The position numbers were made by a program, and so were the translations under genes. Shown here piece after piece: positions 12,801 through 24,504 of a DNA stretch of 64,000 nucleotides. This stretch comes from Acanthaster planci (taxonomy: Eukaryota; Echinodermata; Asteroidea; Valvatida; Acanthasteridae). Position 1 is the stretch's first letter; every line of letters starts with the position of its first letter. The stretch is taken from contig NW_019091438.1 of assembly GCF_001949145.1 (NCBI RefSeq), forward strand, positions 44,885-108,884, in the 5' to 3' direction. A model generated the notes under the pieces. That model searched no databases, was not told where the DNA came from, and saw only the letters and a program-made list of their open reading frames with translations.

Positions 12801-15800
12801 AATGAAAAAGTAAATTTCAAAATATGGACAAACTAAAGCCTCCTTTCTAACTCAAAACATGGAACACACAGACAGTGGGGCTCAACCCACACAGACAATC
12901 AATACTTAAGTTCTTGAGCAAGCCACTTAACCAGAAGCAGAGTTAAATGTGTCCTTGTTCACCTGCTACTGAGGGTTTTGCATGGCTGCCATCTTCAAGG
13001 CAAGTGTTTGTGTTCCACAAGATATACACACAGGAGGTTTCCTAGTTGAGCAATTGCACTGCCCCGAAAGATGGCTACCATGCAAAGCCTGTACTACCAA
13101 TAAAGGAACTTGCGGAGAACGCTGTGACACTGAGTAAAAGTACTTGTTTAAAATGCTTGTGACATATTCAACTACACAGGGGTGGGGAAAATGACCAGAC
13201 ACATTCACACACCTTGTTTTAAAGCCCATGTCCAGAAGCCTATCAGCCTCATCCAGTACAAGAACCTCCAGGGATCTGACCATTGCTGGAAGATTCAGCC
13301 CAAAGTCCTTGCGCTGGAAGAGATCCTCTAAGCGACCGGGGGTGGCGACAATAATGTTGGCCCTATGGTGGAAAGAAAAAAAACACAATAACTAAGATGG
13401 AAAGACATGCACGTACTCATATAGTGCTTTCTGGTACTGAGACACTCTCAGTCCATTTTACATCATATAATCCTTGCTTATTGGGGCTAAAAACAACCCT
13501 ACAAACCATCTTGATTCACTGGACAACCATCGGTGCAACCATTTCAGGTGATGTCGGTTTAATCAAGCACAATAACCCTTGATGCCTCTTGGGATGGACA
13601 GCTACGCAAGTGAGGGTAAAGTGACTCCCCCCAGCACAGCATTCAAACCTCCACTGTAAGAATCCCAAATCCTGTCTGTGGATACATACAAACTGTGCAG
13701 GGGTCCTGGAGGCAATCAAGAACCAAACTCCATGACGGGATTCACAGTAACCAAGCAAATTGACAATAACAGTGACAATGCTTATAGAGTGTTTCCATTA
13801 TATCAACCACCTCATAGCACTGGTGTCTGTGCAAACTATAAATCAGCCACAAGATTCAGGAAAATTCTGGAGGATTGGGGAAGGTAGAACCCAGTCACTA
13901 TCACTTTGTATGGCACTTGACACTCTTGTCAAAAACACTTTATAAAGTCAATGAAGAGGGCGAGGTTTTGGGGGCGGGGGGACAAGATAATATGGCTTAA
14001 GCCAGAATAGATTGACGACTGACAGAATTAAGGTAATCTTAAAATGACAAGTCATCCACTGAGATCGGAATTCGATCTCCTATAGCAAAATCGAGTTCAC
14101 GTGACCTCTGACCTTCGTCTTAGATGCCAAATTTTTGTGAGTTTTTTCCCGTCTTCTGGATTTGTTGTGTCGTTTACTCTACAAATAAGTGTTTTACTGA
14201 CAGACTGTGTCTGCCAGACTGTAACAGTGAAGAATGGACATTCTGCATATGACTTAGGTGAGCTTACCTACATTAATCACTGCACTTTTTTGACTGCTGG
14301 ATTTTTCCCAGACTGCATAATTGAATACTTTTAGCATGTGTCTTGTACTGGTGTACATGTAAATTGCATTTTTGTAACCGTTCTCTGATGCAGACTCTGA
14401 AATTTCCGTTTTCAAATTATCAATTAATAAAGAATACTTGACTCTCTTGACTTGCTCTCTTGTGAAGTTAAAATACACAGAAAGTGCCACTGGGATCCAG
14501 GAGAGTGGTGAAGCCGCAAGGATTTTTAAACACACTCCAAGCACAAATGCCTACGGAGTGACTGGACTGGAGCTGAATATGCCTCTTCAGACCAGGTGAC
14601 CTTCTTTCAGAAACAGCCACGGTTTGGATAAAAAGTTCCCCATCTCACCCTTTGTCCTGTATCTGCTTGATGTCGTTGGCAAGGTTGCTGCCACCAATTA
14701 CCAACTGCTGGGTTAACTGGGGCAGGAAGGTGGTAAAATCTGACAGGACTTCATCGATCTGTAGGGCCAACTCCCTGGTAGGGGTTAAAATGATTGCGCC
14801 AACCTGGACAAAAATAGTTACAAATCCAAATTACTAAACCCTACTCGTTCGAGTATCTAATTTAAGGTTGGGAATTTACGTTTAATTTGAAAAACGTTCA
14901 GACGCCCGGCGCAATGTACATACAGTACATGTTCGTTCTCAACTGGGTCCAGTACCTGTGGGGTGCATTCCACCAAATGGTTGTATTTTTCTGTGTGTGA
15001 GCTCATTAATATTTGGTGATCTCACGGGGATTTTACAACAAGACATGCCATAATCAGGAGGGATCATAGAAATATTTCGATAAATCCCAAATTTGGGACT
15101 GATAATTTCCAGTTCAGGGTATTTCTTTCATAAGCGGCGGAGGTTACATTCAGAGCTGAGCGCATAGTTTTACTACTATTTTGGAAGTATCTTTGGGGAA
15201 AGGCAAATAAAAATAATTTTTGTGGCTAACCCCCATAAAATTGAAACGAAAAATGATATTCTGGCCACAATCCTGAATTTCCAGTGAACTTAAAATAGAG
15301 GCCAACCTCTTTCCAAGAGTCAACAGGCAGCACTATTTCGATCTGATTTTGCAATGTTTTCTACGGGTGCGTATTTGGTGTAGTGCAACCCGTAGCGTGT
15401 GAACCAAACACGAAATCACAACCGTGACATCGCTAGTGTCACAACTACCAATGACCAATCAGAGAAATCAGTACTGCACATTCATAGTAACGTAATGCGT
15501 GTACACACTCGGTACGTCATAGGCGTGGGATGCGTATTCATGACTTCCGTGTACCTCTACGATGCAATGCATGAAAGCATGTGCTGGTTTAGATCTTGTT
15601 AGCAGAACCAACGTCAAGTCATGGCGTTGTCGAGTCGCACCGGCCACACGTAGCACGTCATATGCGTGATCGCGCCGCAAAGGCGTTGCGGAACAGAAGT
15701 TTCAGACGATTTACCGCCGCCGCATTCATAGACTTCAGTATTACTTCTGCTGGGCTGGTGCCAAGGCCCGAACTATTCTTGGTTGTAGAAGGTTCTATTT

Positions 15801-18800
15801 CATTTTGTTGAAAAACCAGCAGCAGCTAGAGGGCGTGCATCGCAATCAACTATTTCGCCGCTTATTTCAGAATATTGTTTACTAGACCGCCAGACTACCC
15901 AGATGAGGGCTTTTGCTAGACCGCCGCGGTTTTTACTTGCATTTGGCTAGCGGACCAGCGTAAAGGTTGAACCCTGCTTTATGCTTTAAAGCCCTTCAGT
16001 TATATGTAGGTACTGTTCTCTCTAGGACCCCTGGGAGAAAAGGCAATGAATAAATGTTCAGTTTCAGAGGTGGGAGGATAACTCTTCATAAATATTCTCG
16101 GGAAAAGATACGGTGGCCATCCTGGGGGAACCTTTGAACTTCAAGCTTTTAATCCCTGAAAAACTTTTCAGTCACCTCTCTTTTCTTTAGCGGTGTTTCT
16201 CTCCTCAGTAGGATCTCCAAGATGGGAATGACAAAGGCCAATGTCTTGCCACTCCCAGTCACCTGTGACAAAAATGTTTGAGAATGTAATTTTCTTGAAG
16301 TTGTCAGCAGCGACAACTGAAAGACTGTTGCTTCCTAACTCCTTCCTTCCTTTTTTACTCTGTTGATGAACATGGATTTATCTTGATGATATCTTGATGA
16401 TCTGTAAAGGTCCGACAGTTTACTCCACTCAATATAAAAAGTTAACAGTTTCCTGATGAACAAAGTACTTATTATAAAACTTTCTTTGTGATACCCACAT
16501 CCTATCAATCTTGAAAATGCAAGTTAAACCCAGCAAACTCAGCAGTCGAGTGGCAGTGCAGTTAAGTATACTAGTGAGCAGGTCGGGGGGTCACACCCAA
16601 CCCATGAAAGCTTGTCAACTTTTTTGTAAGCCCTCGGCTAACATTGAGTATACAGTGTTTCCAAATATACGTCAGTTAATGGCAAAACAAACAATATGAA
16701 ATTTAAAATCTGATGGCATCTGACACAGACATTGACTTTAACAAGAACCGCAAATGGGTCAGTCTTAAGTGGGTCAGTCTGAAGTGGGTCAGGGACTCTG
16801 TGAAGTGAATGTACTCACTGCTTCTGCTGCAACATCCTTATTGTTCATGAAGAGAGGAATCGCAGCTGCCTGAAACCAAGACAATTTCAAACCCTGTAAA
16901 AGTGTAGTCGAGCCTGCTGTCTGAATCTTAATGTTACATTTAATACGCTTCTTTTGTAATGCAACCCTATGACAATGTTGACCGAATTTGTAAAAAATGG
17001 GATGGCCAAGTCCCTTCAATAAAGGGGGTTCTCAAAATCTTGCCCCAAGTCAGATGCTGCTACATGCAAAGACATGTTTACAGACTGCATGATCAATTTC
17101 ATAGAAAGAGTTCCCTACACAGACATCACTTGGCACCCTGCGCACAAGTCCTATGAGACTGGTCTGAAAAATTCTACGTGTTTTCTGAGTAAATACTTTA
17201 ATATTTTCACTGCTAAATTTGACTTTTTAGGACACGTTGTTACTTTCTGATGGCTTAAACGACTGTACACGGAAAATAAGTGATATCCGTATATGGGACT
17301 CTTACCAATTTCATGATTAGGCCTAGAGACTAAAGTTTCTAGACATAAAAATTACATGTATGTTACATTTTATCTTCTACATAAATTCCAATTTAATTGC
17401 ACTACAGCACAGGTACATGTATGTACATGAGGCAGCCTACTGGCAGTGACTGGGCTAGTGTGGTGAGTTACTGAGTTGATCCGGGGAATCGGATTGGCAT
17501 GGTGGTACATGTACTTTCCTCATATGCAGCAAGGTATGAGATGGAGAGAACCCCCTTGCTTTCTGTTGGTCATTGTCTCGCAGGAATCTGGGGAGTTCCT
17601 TTCAGACATCTTGGGGGATGTGTTAAGTAACAATAGTCTGGAATGTGTATAGGGATTGGACATGTTGGGGGGGGTACCCCTCGGTCTCATTTCTTGCTGG
17701 GTATAACTTTCCTTGCCTTCCACCTCTGCGGTCCGGGTTTGATTCCCAGCTAAGTCCAGATGCGGATTGGGGTTTCAGTCCCTACTCGATTCTGCGGGTT
17801 CTACCCAGAATATTCCTCTGGGGTTTTCCTCCCACCTCTAAAGACTGTAACTGCTTTTCATTTCAATGTGCATGAGTCTTCAAATATATGAAGTTAGCGC
17901 ATCTCTCGGAAGAAGAAGAGCATGGATCAGATCACACTTCCACCAACCTGACCATGTACTGTAAAGTTAGTGTTACTCAAAACACGACATGCATGAACGT
18001 GATAAGAAAAAAACAATGTGAAGTTAGTTCATCATCCAACATTCAATGTCGAACAAGTAAAGGTTTGATATTCCAACGCTCAATAATTAACCTTTTCACT
18101 TTCAGATAAAGAGACACACGCACATAAAAACCCTGTGCCACCACCTGCAGCCCATTTACATTGTACAAGCCATTTCACAATGACGTACACACACACACAC
18201 ACAACTCTCTTCCACAGGTGCAACCCTGAACATGGGGTTTTTCGGGGTCAAATAAGCCCAGAAATAAGCCTTATAGTAGAAAGCCATTGTGGGAAGGAAA
18301 AGGGGGCGATGTTTGCTCCCTTTTCCTTCTCACAATGCCTGTCTACCTTTGTGCACAATCACCCAGCGGTAATAAGGCTTACGTAGGCGACAATTTTTTC
18401 GGCAATATAATTATTTGTGGGAATAATTGCGCTCTGCATACGTTGTACCATACAAAACTGGTACCCCGTCACATCTTGCATGACAGACGAACAACGAACC
18501 GGTGAAATTAAATTTGAATAACATTAGTATGCATGTGTGTACCATGCTCCACATGCATACTAGCAAAGTGCGCACGCAACTTACACTAAGCACTACTGTG
18601 ACAACATGAATTATGTATCTACGGAACCTGTCGAGTGCCTTGATTTCTGACGCACGAAACGCTGCCTTCGTTTTTCAAAATGGCGCCGCCCGTGGTCAGC
18701 ATTTAATAATACAGGCCAGGTTTTCAAGGCGCCATACATCGGAAAATTTACAATTTTGGAAAGCTTTAGGGGGCTGGTATTAAAGTCCAAACTTTGAGAA

Positions 18801-19135
18801 CTAAGCCGGTGTAAGTAAAATTGTCGAGTCATGCTTATTTCGGAAGATATTAGGATTCAAAGTTTGTGATATTCCTGCAGTTTGGATTTCAGGCATTTAA
18901 GACATGCCTAGCCTTGAAGTAGGGCTGTGGTGGCGACGGATAAGAGACAGATTGTAAGCTATCTCCGACCTGGCTTATTACTTAGGCCTAGTAGTTGAAT
19001 TCCAGTTTCTCAGCAGTCAGATATTGAGAAACCTGTTACCTGTACAGGTGTCATGCGATCAAAGCCCATCTGCTGAAGAGATTTATGAGTTGTTTTGCTG
19101 AGAGAAACGGGAAGACTTTCCCAGTGGCCTTCCAT
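3816..19135 (-). CDS. DDX55: ATP-dependent RNA helicase DDX55 (last exon not found)
   Basis: Exons on the minus strand: 19040-19135, 16819-16869, 16176-16262, 14649-14803, 13213-13362, 12650-12797, 12139-12180, 11738-11794, 11001-11158, 10734-10826, 10061-10175, 8910-8995, 8593-8681, 6966-7092, 5009-5093, 4305-4400, 3816-3884. All phases join, giving 568 residues against about 600 in human DDX55. Visible helicase motifs: Q motif (GFDRMTPVQ), I (AEAVTGSGKT), Ia (PTRELA), II ([10 protein letters not shown]), III (SAT), V ([12 protein letters not shown]) and VI ([10 protein letters not shown]). The family landmark [16 protein letters not shown] follows, then a Lys/Arg-rich tail with an acidic patch. 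Family knowledge: nucleolar DEAD-box helicase (yeast Spb4) needed for large-subunit pre-rRNA processing. The start at 19135 fits the family N terminus (MEGHWESLP). About 30 C-terminal residues are missing. The exon at 5009-5093 has a weak donor (GTTGGA). The intron after exon 14 has a GC donor. Confidence 0.93.
4593..4758. mobile_element. MITE-like element family M1, copy 1
   Basis: A 166 bp element bounded by imperfect terminal inverted repeats of about 20 bp: caagatatgggatggag at the left and the inverse of ctccgtcccatatcttg at the right. Its body (tacctaacacatcccc, gtctgtaaagaattcctgag) recurs at 17530-17696 in the opposite orientation and at 28232-28416. There is no coding capacity. It lies in an intron of DDX55. 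Confidence 0.75.
5120..5262 (-). repeat. Fragment of a non-LTR retrotransposon reverse transcriptase
   Basis: On the minus strand a short open stretch reads [20 protein letters not shown]. This resembles RT catalytic block A of LINE elements (D-x-x-KAFD-x-V-x-H). It is short and flanked by stops, so it is a decayed fragment in a DDX55 intron. The AT-rich stretch at 5640-5960 may be another retroposon remnant, but I cannot show that. A chance match is possible because only one motif is present. Confidence 0.45.
16756..16793. repeat. Short tandem repeat, 15 bp unit, about 2.5 copies
   Basis: The unit gggtcagtcttaagt is repeated with one change and then as a partial copy. It lies within a DDX55 intron, just downstream of exon 2 in the direction of transcription. 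Confidence 0.8.
17530..17696. mobile_element. MITE-like element family M1, copy 2
   Basis: Inverted orientation relative to the copy at 4593. Terminal repeats are caaggtatgagatggagag and the inverse of ctcggtctcatttcttg. The body shares gaatctggggagttcctttc and gggggatgtgttaag (reverse complement) with the other copies. It is immediately followed by a tRNA-like SINE. It lies in intron 1 of DDX55. Confidence 0.75.
17700..17865 (+). mobile_element. tRNA-derived SINE-like element, copy 1
   Basis: It contains ggtttgattcc at 17736-17746, one base from the tRNA-type Pol III B-box consensus. It shares accttcacctctg-type and cctctggggttttcctcc blocks with 43435-43600, in the same order and spacing. 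The A box is degenerate in this copy. It lies within DDX55 intron 1, antisense to the gene. Confidence 0.6.
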
Positions 19136-20109
19136 CGTCGCAACGGGTCGCGACACAAATACACGTGCATCATCAGTAGTTCCAGCATGCAGCAGACCCC
19201 AGCTAGCACTGTATTTAAAAATGGAAGACGTCTGGAGACTACGTGAGAAACGGGAACCGACTCGAAACGCACACAAAGAAGGCCCTCTTGCGACTGAAGT
19301 GCGCTCAGCTACCAGGGTTAATGGACCAGCTTAGATCAAAAGGCAGTATCTGTGAGTGTGATGAAGTTAGAGCATTTTCTGAAGATAAGAAGTGACAAAT
19401 TCCGGAGAATTTGAGGAAAAAATGGCACCGATGTTTATGCCCGCTCATACTTTTTACTGCCATGCCAATTCATGTGCAGTAATTGAATGAATTTGTGAAG
19501 TAAACATATCGTTGTCCTGAGTGTACCTGGTTGATGCTGCAAGCAGAAAATTTTGCTAATACATGTACATTATGTACATGCAGTAGGCTGGATTTTGGTA
19601 GTTTAATGGTGTCAAAATATTGAACACAAAAGTGGATCACAGTGGGGTCTATCTGGAACCAGGAATCATGTACATGTTGCCCATCAAGATTTTGGATTTT
19701 GGGAAATTGGGGATTTTGTTTTGAAAACATTAATTGCCCAACTTTTTTCATCCATAAAGAATACCCCCCCGACAAATGACGTCTCTCTTCCCCTCGCCTG
19801 CCTGATACGCCACTGTCTATAAGGCAGGCCATGACTAACCATCACTCGTCTACAGTGTCTCATCTTGTCACATGTCCATCTGTTCTGTGTACGAGCAAGA
19901 ATAATTTCGGCCGAGCAGTTTTTGCTAGTAGAAAACCTCCGCATTTTTTCTTGTACATGAATCTCCGAACCTATTGAATAAATCTGAGGATTTCTTTCCA
20001 TAATAATGGGTAGAGTGAACATAATGGACCAAGATACATGGACAACCGAGGGGCGCATCAGTTAGGAACATTTTATTTGGAGCAGTTAAATGAAACTATA
20101 ACCCTACCG

Positions 20110-20207
20110 TTAACCTTAACTGGGATAGGATAAACAGTCATTTCAATCCTAGAGAATGCCTTATATCTAGGATTGAAACGTGTCTATCCTATCCAAGTTA
20201 AGGTTAA
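20110..20207. repeat. 98 bp palindromic hairpin element
   Basis: Two arms of about 43 bp are inverted copies of each other: ttaaccttaactgggatagg...tttcaatcctag against ctaggattgaaa...cctatccaagttaaggttaa. They surround a centre of about 12 bases. There are a few mismatches and no ORF. This is typical of a foldback MITE. No second copy was seen in the window. Confidence 0.8.
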
Positions 20208-20237
20208 AGGTCCTGACTTTTCTTAGTTTTTTCGCTA

Positions 20238-20403
20238 TCCGGTTCGCAAGTGACTTCATCACAAAGGCAGACCCACCACGATTTGCACAATTGCTGAAGT
20301 TGCGCGTTAACTTCCGGTTCAACGTTCCATGTAAACCCTATGTGCTGTTCACGTGTGCAGTGGGCGTGGTTTAAACTACAGTGACGTCACACTTAAGAAC
20401 TGG
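20238..20403. mobile_element. MITE-like element family M4, copy 1
   Basis: It shares long blocks with 56781-56985 in the same orientation: gtgacttc, tcacaaaggc, cgctgaagttgcgcgttaac, ttccatgtaaac and gtgacgtcacactta. The ends are imperfect inverted repeats (ccggttcgcaagtgac against gtgacgtcacacttaagaactgg). No coding capacity. Confidence 0.65.
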
Positions 20404-21147
20404 ATCCATGATTGTAACAGTCCTGCGTGCAGATAATGACCTTTGATGATTATTTACAAACATATAGGAAATAAACTGGCTTGGATAAAAAAAAAATCAG
20501 TGATAAATCCCATAAATTTGTCCGAGATGGACTTGGAGATACTTCTGTGACAACTAGGGTAATATACCTAGACCTCCCCCCCCTTCTTGTATTAATTACA
20601 TGTACATTGCACACATGCTTAAAATCTTAATGGTTCTGTCTTTTACCGGAAAAAGCAAAGTTTACAACCATGTCAGTACTGGAGTGTATACGTTATACAT
20701 GTGAATTCAAATTTCGAATGCCTAAATCAAGCCGTGACAGAGCTTAAACATACCTCACGGGTCTCGTTGAATAATGCATAATTATGGTTCAACCAAAGGC
20801 AAACAGGAAGACTCAGCAGGCCCGTTTGTTTCTTAGGGATCTGAATCTTGGAGAGTAGTCCACAGATTTGAAATGATATCAACAGTCCTTTAGTACTAAC
20901 CAAGTTTAAGCACATTTGACGCGGAGCACGCGCAATGATTTAGTCTAGTGAGTTGGATTAGTGTGTGGTCTTTGCGTGCACAAGTTTCCTCAATGCTAGT
21001 TTTTAATCATTCCTGAATCTTCTCATACTTTTCAAACACCCTGGAGTGTTTGGGTTAACAGTAAATGAGTATCTATTGACATACCGTGACTATTCCCTGT
21101 ATATTCTTTTGGAGCTGTTCGAGGAAAATAAGACCTGCTTGTTAAAA

Positions 21148-21294
21148 CGAGCCAGTTCGCCATTCCAACAGCACATGGCCAAAATGAAGCTCCTCCGGAC
21201 CAGCTACAGTCCATCCTATCAGCACAGCCACATGCCGACTTGCGCACAGGATTTGTTCCTGAATGACCTTGGTTTTTTTAAATGAACTGGCTTA
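21148..21294. mobile_element. MITE-like element family M5, copy 1
   Basis: The ends gagccagttc and gaactggctt are inverted repeats. The body is a diverged match to 40631-40799, with tattcca-, ccaaaatg- and aatgaccttg-type blocks in the same order. A T-rich run precedes the right end in both copies. Confidence 0.6.
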
Positions 21295-21801
21295 TTATGT
21301 GGAAATGGCCCTTTCGGCCCATTTGTGTACAGTACTGTACCTGTCACATATTACGTTATTTGGGCAAAAATACAAATAACAAGGACAAATCAGACCACAC
21401 CACATGAATCAACACCTTCAATTTTATGTACTTCAAACCACATAATGATTTTATTTTCATGTTTCTGCCACATTTGTAAGCATGCGTGGATAGTTTTACA
21501 GTTTTTTTTCAACTCTGATCACTTAAGTTAAAAAAATGTATCTATCTAGGATCTCTGCATCGGCCGTGCGGCTTGCAAGGAGACATATGGAAAGCCATCT
21601 GAAAAACAAAGGGCCAAAGTGATATTGAGGTTTTTAAAAAGAGCTCCGTTTCAGGCGAGCGTCCCATGAACAGGCGTGTACCGGATGTGGTGCACAGTTT
21701 TGAGTTTGCCGTTGTGCCGTGTGAATGAAATGGTGCCATGACCAATGTTGTCAAGTCCCTAAGCAGCCTGATGTAGCAGTGATCGGGGTCTGGGGGGGGG
21801 T

Positions 21802-23095
21802 CTAGTCAAATAGACCAAAGCCCATGTCATCATCCGACTCTTCTTCCTCCTCTTCTTTCTTGGCCTCCTCCTCTTTCTGCTCACTGGCTGCTCCTGCTCC
21901 TTCCCCACCTCCTCCGGCCCCAGCGGCGGCTGCCACGCCCCCTGTGGGCACAGAGGCCAGCATGGTTTGGCCTGGGAATCACAGAAGTGAGTCAACAAAA
22001 AACACCAATTCTAAATATATCGAGGATACTGTTTATCAAATGCTTTTAAACACTTAAAAATTCACAAATTTAGACCTTGGTCACCTTATTTTTCGCACAT
22101 AATTTGTGCCCCTTAGATAGGAACAAACTTTTCTAGCTGGACAGTTAACATTTGTGTTCTCAGTGAAACAAAAAAGATAATCATGGCTTCTCAGCCGAAA
22201 GATGGTGTTGTAATTGGATCATCACAGAACACGACTAGTTTCAATGTCATTAGTCCAGAGTTAAATAGCTTTCAGTAATTCTGTGGAAAGCAGCTAGCCT
22301 GAAAGGTCCTAGATATGAATTCTTATGAATATATGAACTCCTTTTAAACAGCTGTAACAATGAAGTTTCCTCACAAAGTGACATCACATTTTTGCTCATA
22401 AATAACACGTATATGCAAATTTCAATTACCATAAAAATAAAACAGGAGGCAAAATGCCCTTTTTGACTGAAAACGTGACAATTGAAAATAAAGTTGAAAG
22501 GGGTTTTAAGGAGCGTTTACAAGGTTTGTATTTGAAAAGAAAAATTCTTAGAAAAATGAACTATTTTGAAGATTTGATACTCCGCCTACAGGGCAATCAT
22601 TTGCCACAGTTTTAAGTTCCAAGTTAGACCTTGCTGAACTACTAGTAATAGAGTTTCTCTGGCAAGGTTTGATGTTGCCAATTCCGGTCTGATTGTACTT
22701 TATGCAAGACTCATTTGACCTCAATTTCCAAACATTCTGCCAACATACGAGGACAGTCTGAAATTTCGGACCGACAATTCACTACACTTCTGTTGGACAG
22801 CTGCAAATCAACAGTTCAACAAGGCTAAACACACAGGCTGGAAGACTTCTAGGGGCCAGCCAGTACAAATACATGAAATAATCCCACCCAAATTTGAAGT
22901 GAGGAAATCTCGGATTCAGTACCTTGGGCGATGACGTCCGTCGATGTTCTTGCCCGACAGTTGCTCGATAACCCTGTTCAGGGGTTCATCCTCAACTCCC
23001 ACGGCCACAGTCTCCAGGATCTTCTTGATGTCATTGGCGGAGGGGGATTCATTGCCGCCCAAGACGGCCAGCAGGTAAGCGGCCACGTAACGCAT
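21802..23095 (-). CDS. RPLP2: 60S acidic ribosomal protein P2 (one-base frame break in exon 1)
   Basis: Coding exons: 22923-23095 and 21802-21971. The start reads [15 protein letters not shown] and continues [12 protein letters not shown], the P2 signature (P1 differs). An Ala/Gly hinge and acidic run follow, ending in the universal stalk tail [13 protein letters not shown] and a stop at 21802. Family knowledge: P2 pairs with P1 on uL10 in the large-subunit stalk and recruits translation GTPases. Corrected length is 113 residues, normal for P2. An upstream acceptor lies one base before the start codon (exon begins 23096), so a 5' UTR exon exists further right. The anomaly is one extra G (plus-strand C at 22938 or 22939), which shifts the frame in the sequence encoding NIDDVIAQ. 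Without it, exon 1 joins exon 2 in frame. Because introns are retained, this is the real gene, and the insertion is probably a sequence error. Confidence 0.92.
22154..22232 (-). ncRNA. Intronic box C/D snoRNA, SNORD32/SNORD51-like
   Basis: It lies inside the RPLP2 intron, in the host sense. Minus-strand order: terminal stem GTGTTC (22227-22232), C box GTGATGA (22219-22225), guide, D' box CTGA (22191-22194), weak C' (CATGATT), second spacer, D box CTGA (22160-22163), and pairing stem GAACAC (22154-22159). The 13 bases just before D' are complementary to CCGAAAGATGGTG, a highly conserved 28S rRNA segment. The base pairing five positions upstream of D' is the second A of GAAAG. I recall this as yeast 25S A807, guided by snR39/snR59, and human A1511, guided by U32/U51. 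All box, stem and guide elements are read directly; the target numbering is from memory. Confidence 0.82.
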
Positions 23096-24167
23096 TCTGA
23101 TGGAATTTCAGAAAAGTATGTCACCAACAGGCACATAAAACATGTAAAAAATCTGTGCAGCTCTGGCAGGGTTTGGGTTGCAGTATTACTCAATAACTTA
23201 ATTATTCAGTTACATTTCTTTGGTTAATCTCCTTTTGCCGCAACAGTCACGGCCAGTCAAAAGTTCCTTCTGCTTCTCCCTCTACAGTGCACAGACATTA
23301 AATGTCATTGGCAACTGATGACTGGTTGGGCAACTTGGTGCTGATTGTATCTTTGCATAGGAGGGTTCATCAAAACCACTGTGACAATATGGGTCGGCAT
23401 GCAGAAGGCTAAGAAATCCTAACATAAAAATCTCTCAGAGACCCAAAGTCAGTATACATGTACACATACACAAAAATACAGCCGTCCTATTAACTGATAT
23501 TAATTGAAACTGTGATAAAAAAAAAAAACGATCACTTTATATAAAATTATGACTCGACCAATTCGGACGCAGGAGAGGCGGAGACGCTGCGTTGTCAAGT
23601 TAGCTGTTTACGCATGTCTAAAATGTTGAGAAATATGTTCTTCCGGGGGTGATGATATTTTGCAAAGAAACAGTTGTAAAGATGTGCTTGGATTGCCGAG
23701 GGATGAGAGGTAAGGTGGTAGAAAAAACCTCACTTTTTGACAGTGACATTAGGCAGGTCAAATGGGCTATCAATATTTTCAGCCGACTCAGCACGCACAC
23801 GGCACCCACACACACACCACAGACCGTTGTGAAATTGAGGGTGTACTTCCGAGCAGCTTTGTCAAAACATAAAGCATGTAAAATGCCATAGAAATACACA
23901 GAAAAATTCTTTACAACCTCCTCTTTACTGTCCTGTTTTTAATTAGAATAAAGAAGGTAGGACGATTTAAAAACAAACTTTTTGTCAGAACCACTCTGCG
24001 TGACGCGCAACATCGCGCATTGGAATGGTGTCGAAGCAAACTGTTCCCCCATAATCATTTTCTTTGGACGATTCCATTGTGTTCCATGTGACCTATGATC
24101 CTGGAAAGGCTATTTTCAGATTCCTTAAAACCACAGCAAATGCACCACGACTTCCAAATTTTCCAAA

Positions 24168-24504
24168 ATGGCGACGCAAAGTGGTAAACACCGATCAGGT
24201 AAACCATCCATGTTTTCTTACAAAATGTGGCACAATTAGGCATTTTGAATGTTGAAAGTTAAAATAGATGTGTTGATCGTCAGAATGATGTATGGATTGC
24301 CAAATTATGTTGAGAGAAACACTTCGAGACACCGCGCTGAAATCAGGCATTTTTTCATTTCATTCAGAACCGCCGGTTGCCGCGATCAAAGACATGTTTG
24401 AGCGCAACGTTGAACAGCTTTCTGGGTCGGAAGAGTTGGCTTCATTATTGACCAATCGCATCATTCAGATGGAAAATTACTTGAATGCAAAGGAATGGAC
24501 TTAA
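24168..24504 (+). CDS. Small unidentified two-exon gene
   Basis: Exon 1 is 24168-24198, with a strong initiation context (aaaatggcg, which also resembles a YY1 initiator motif). Exon 2 is 24368-24504, preceded by a good acceptor (tttttcatttcattcag). The junction is GT-AG and in phase. The protein is 55 residues (MATQSGKHRS, then EPPVAAIKDMFERN, ending NAKEWT), helical and Leu/Glu-rich at the end. I do not recognise the family. Just past the stop, in the frame two bases over, sits a coiled-coil-like stretch starting RKATQEVTQELVEASDKKF. The ORF may therefore be cut short by a one-base deletion near 24500 or continue by splicing. It is divergent from RPLP2. A possible AATAAA lies far downstream at 25456. 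Confidence 0.5.

Larger units (their letters stand above)
19136..21801. other. Intergenic region between DDX55 and RPLP2
   Basis: No coding exon was recognised. It contains the DDX55 promoter side (about 19136-19350), a near-perfect hairpin element (20110-20207), a repeat of family M4 (20238-20403) and one of family M5 (21148-21294). A small palindrome caaacaccctggagtgtttg lies near 21036. DDX55 and RPLP2 are on the same strand, so RPLP2 transcription must terminate here. Confidence 0.5.

Noticed and set aside
17928-18037. Second intronic box C/D snoRNA (ATGATGA with CTGA about 100 bases away on the minus strand)
   Set aside because: No terminal stem forms between the flanks and I see no convincing rRNA guide.
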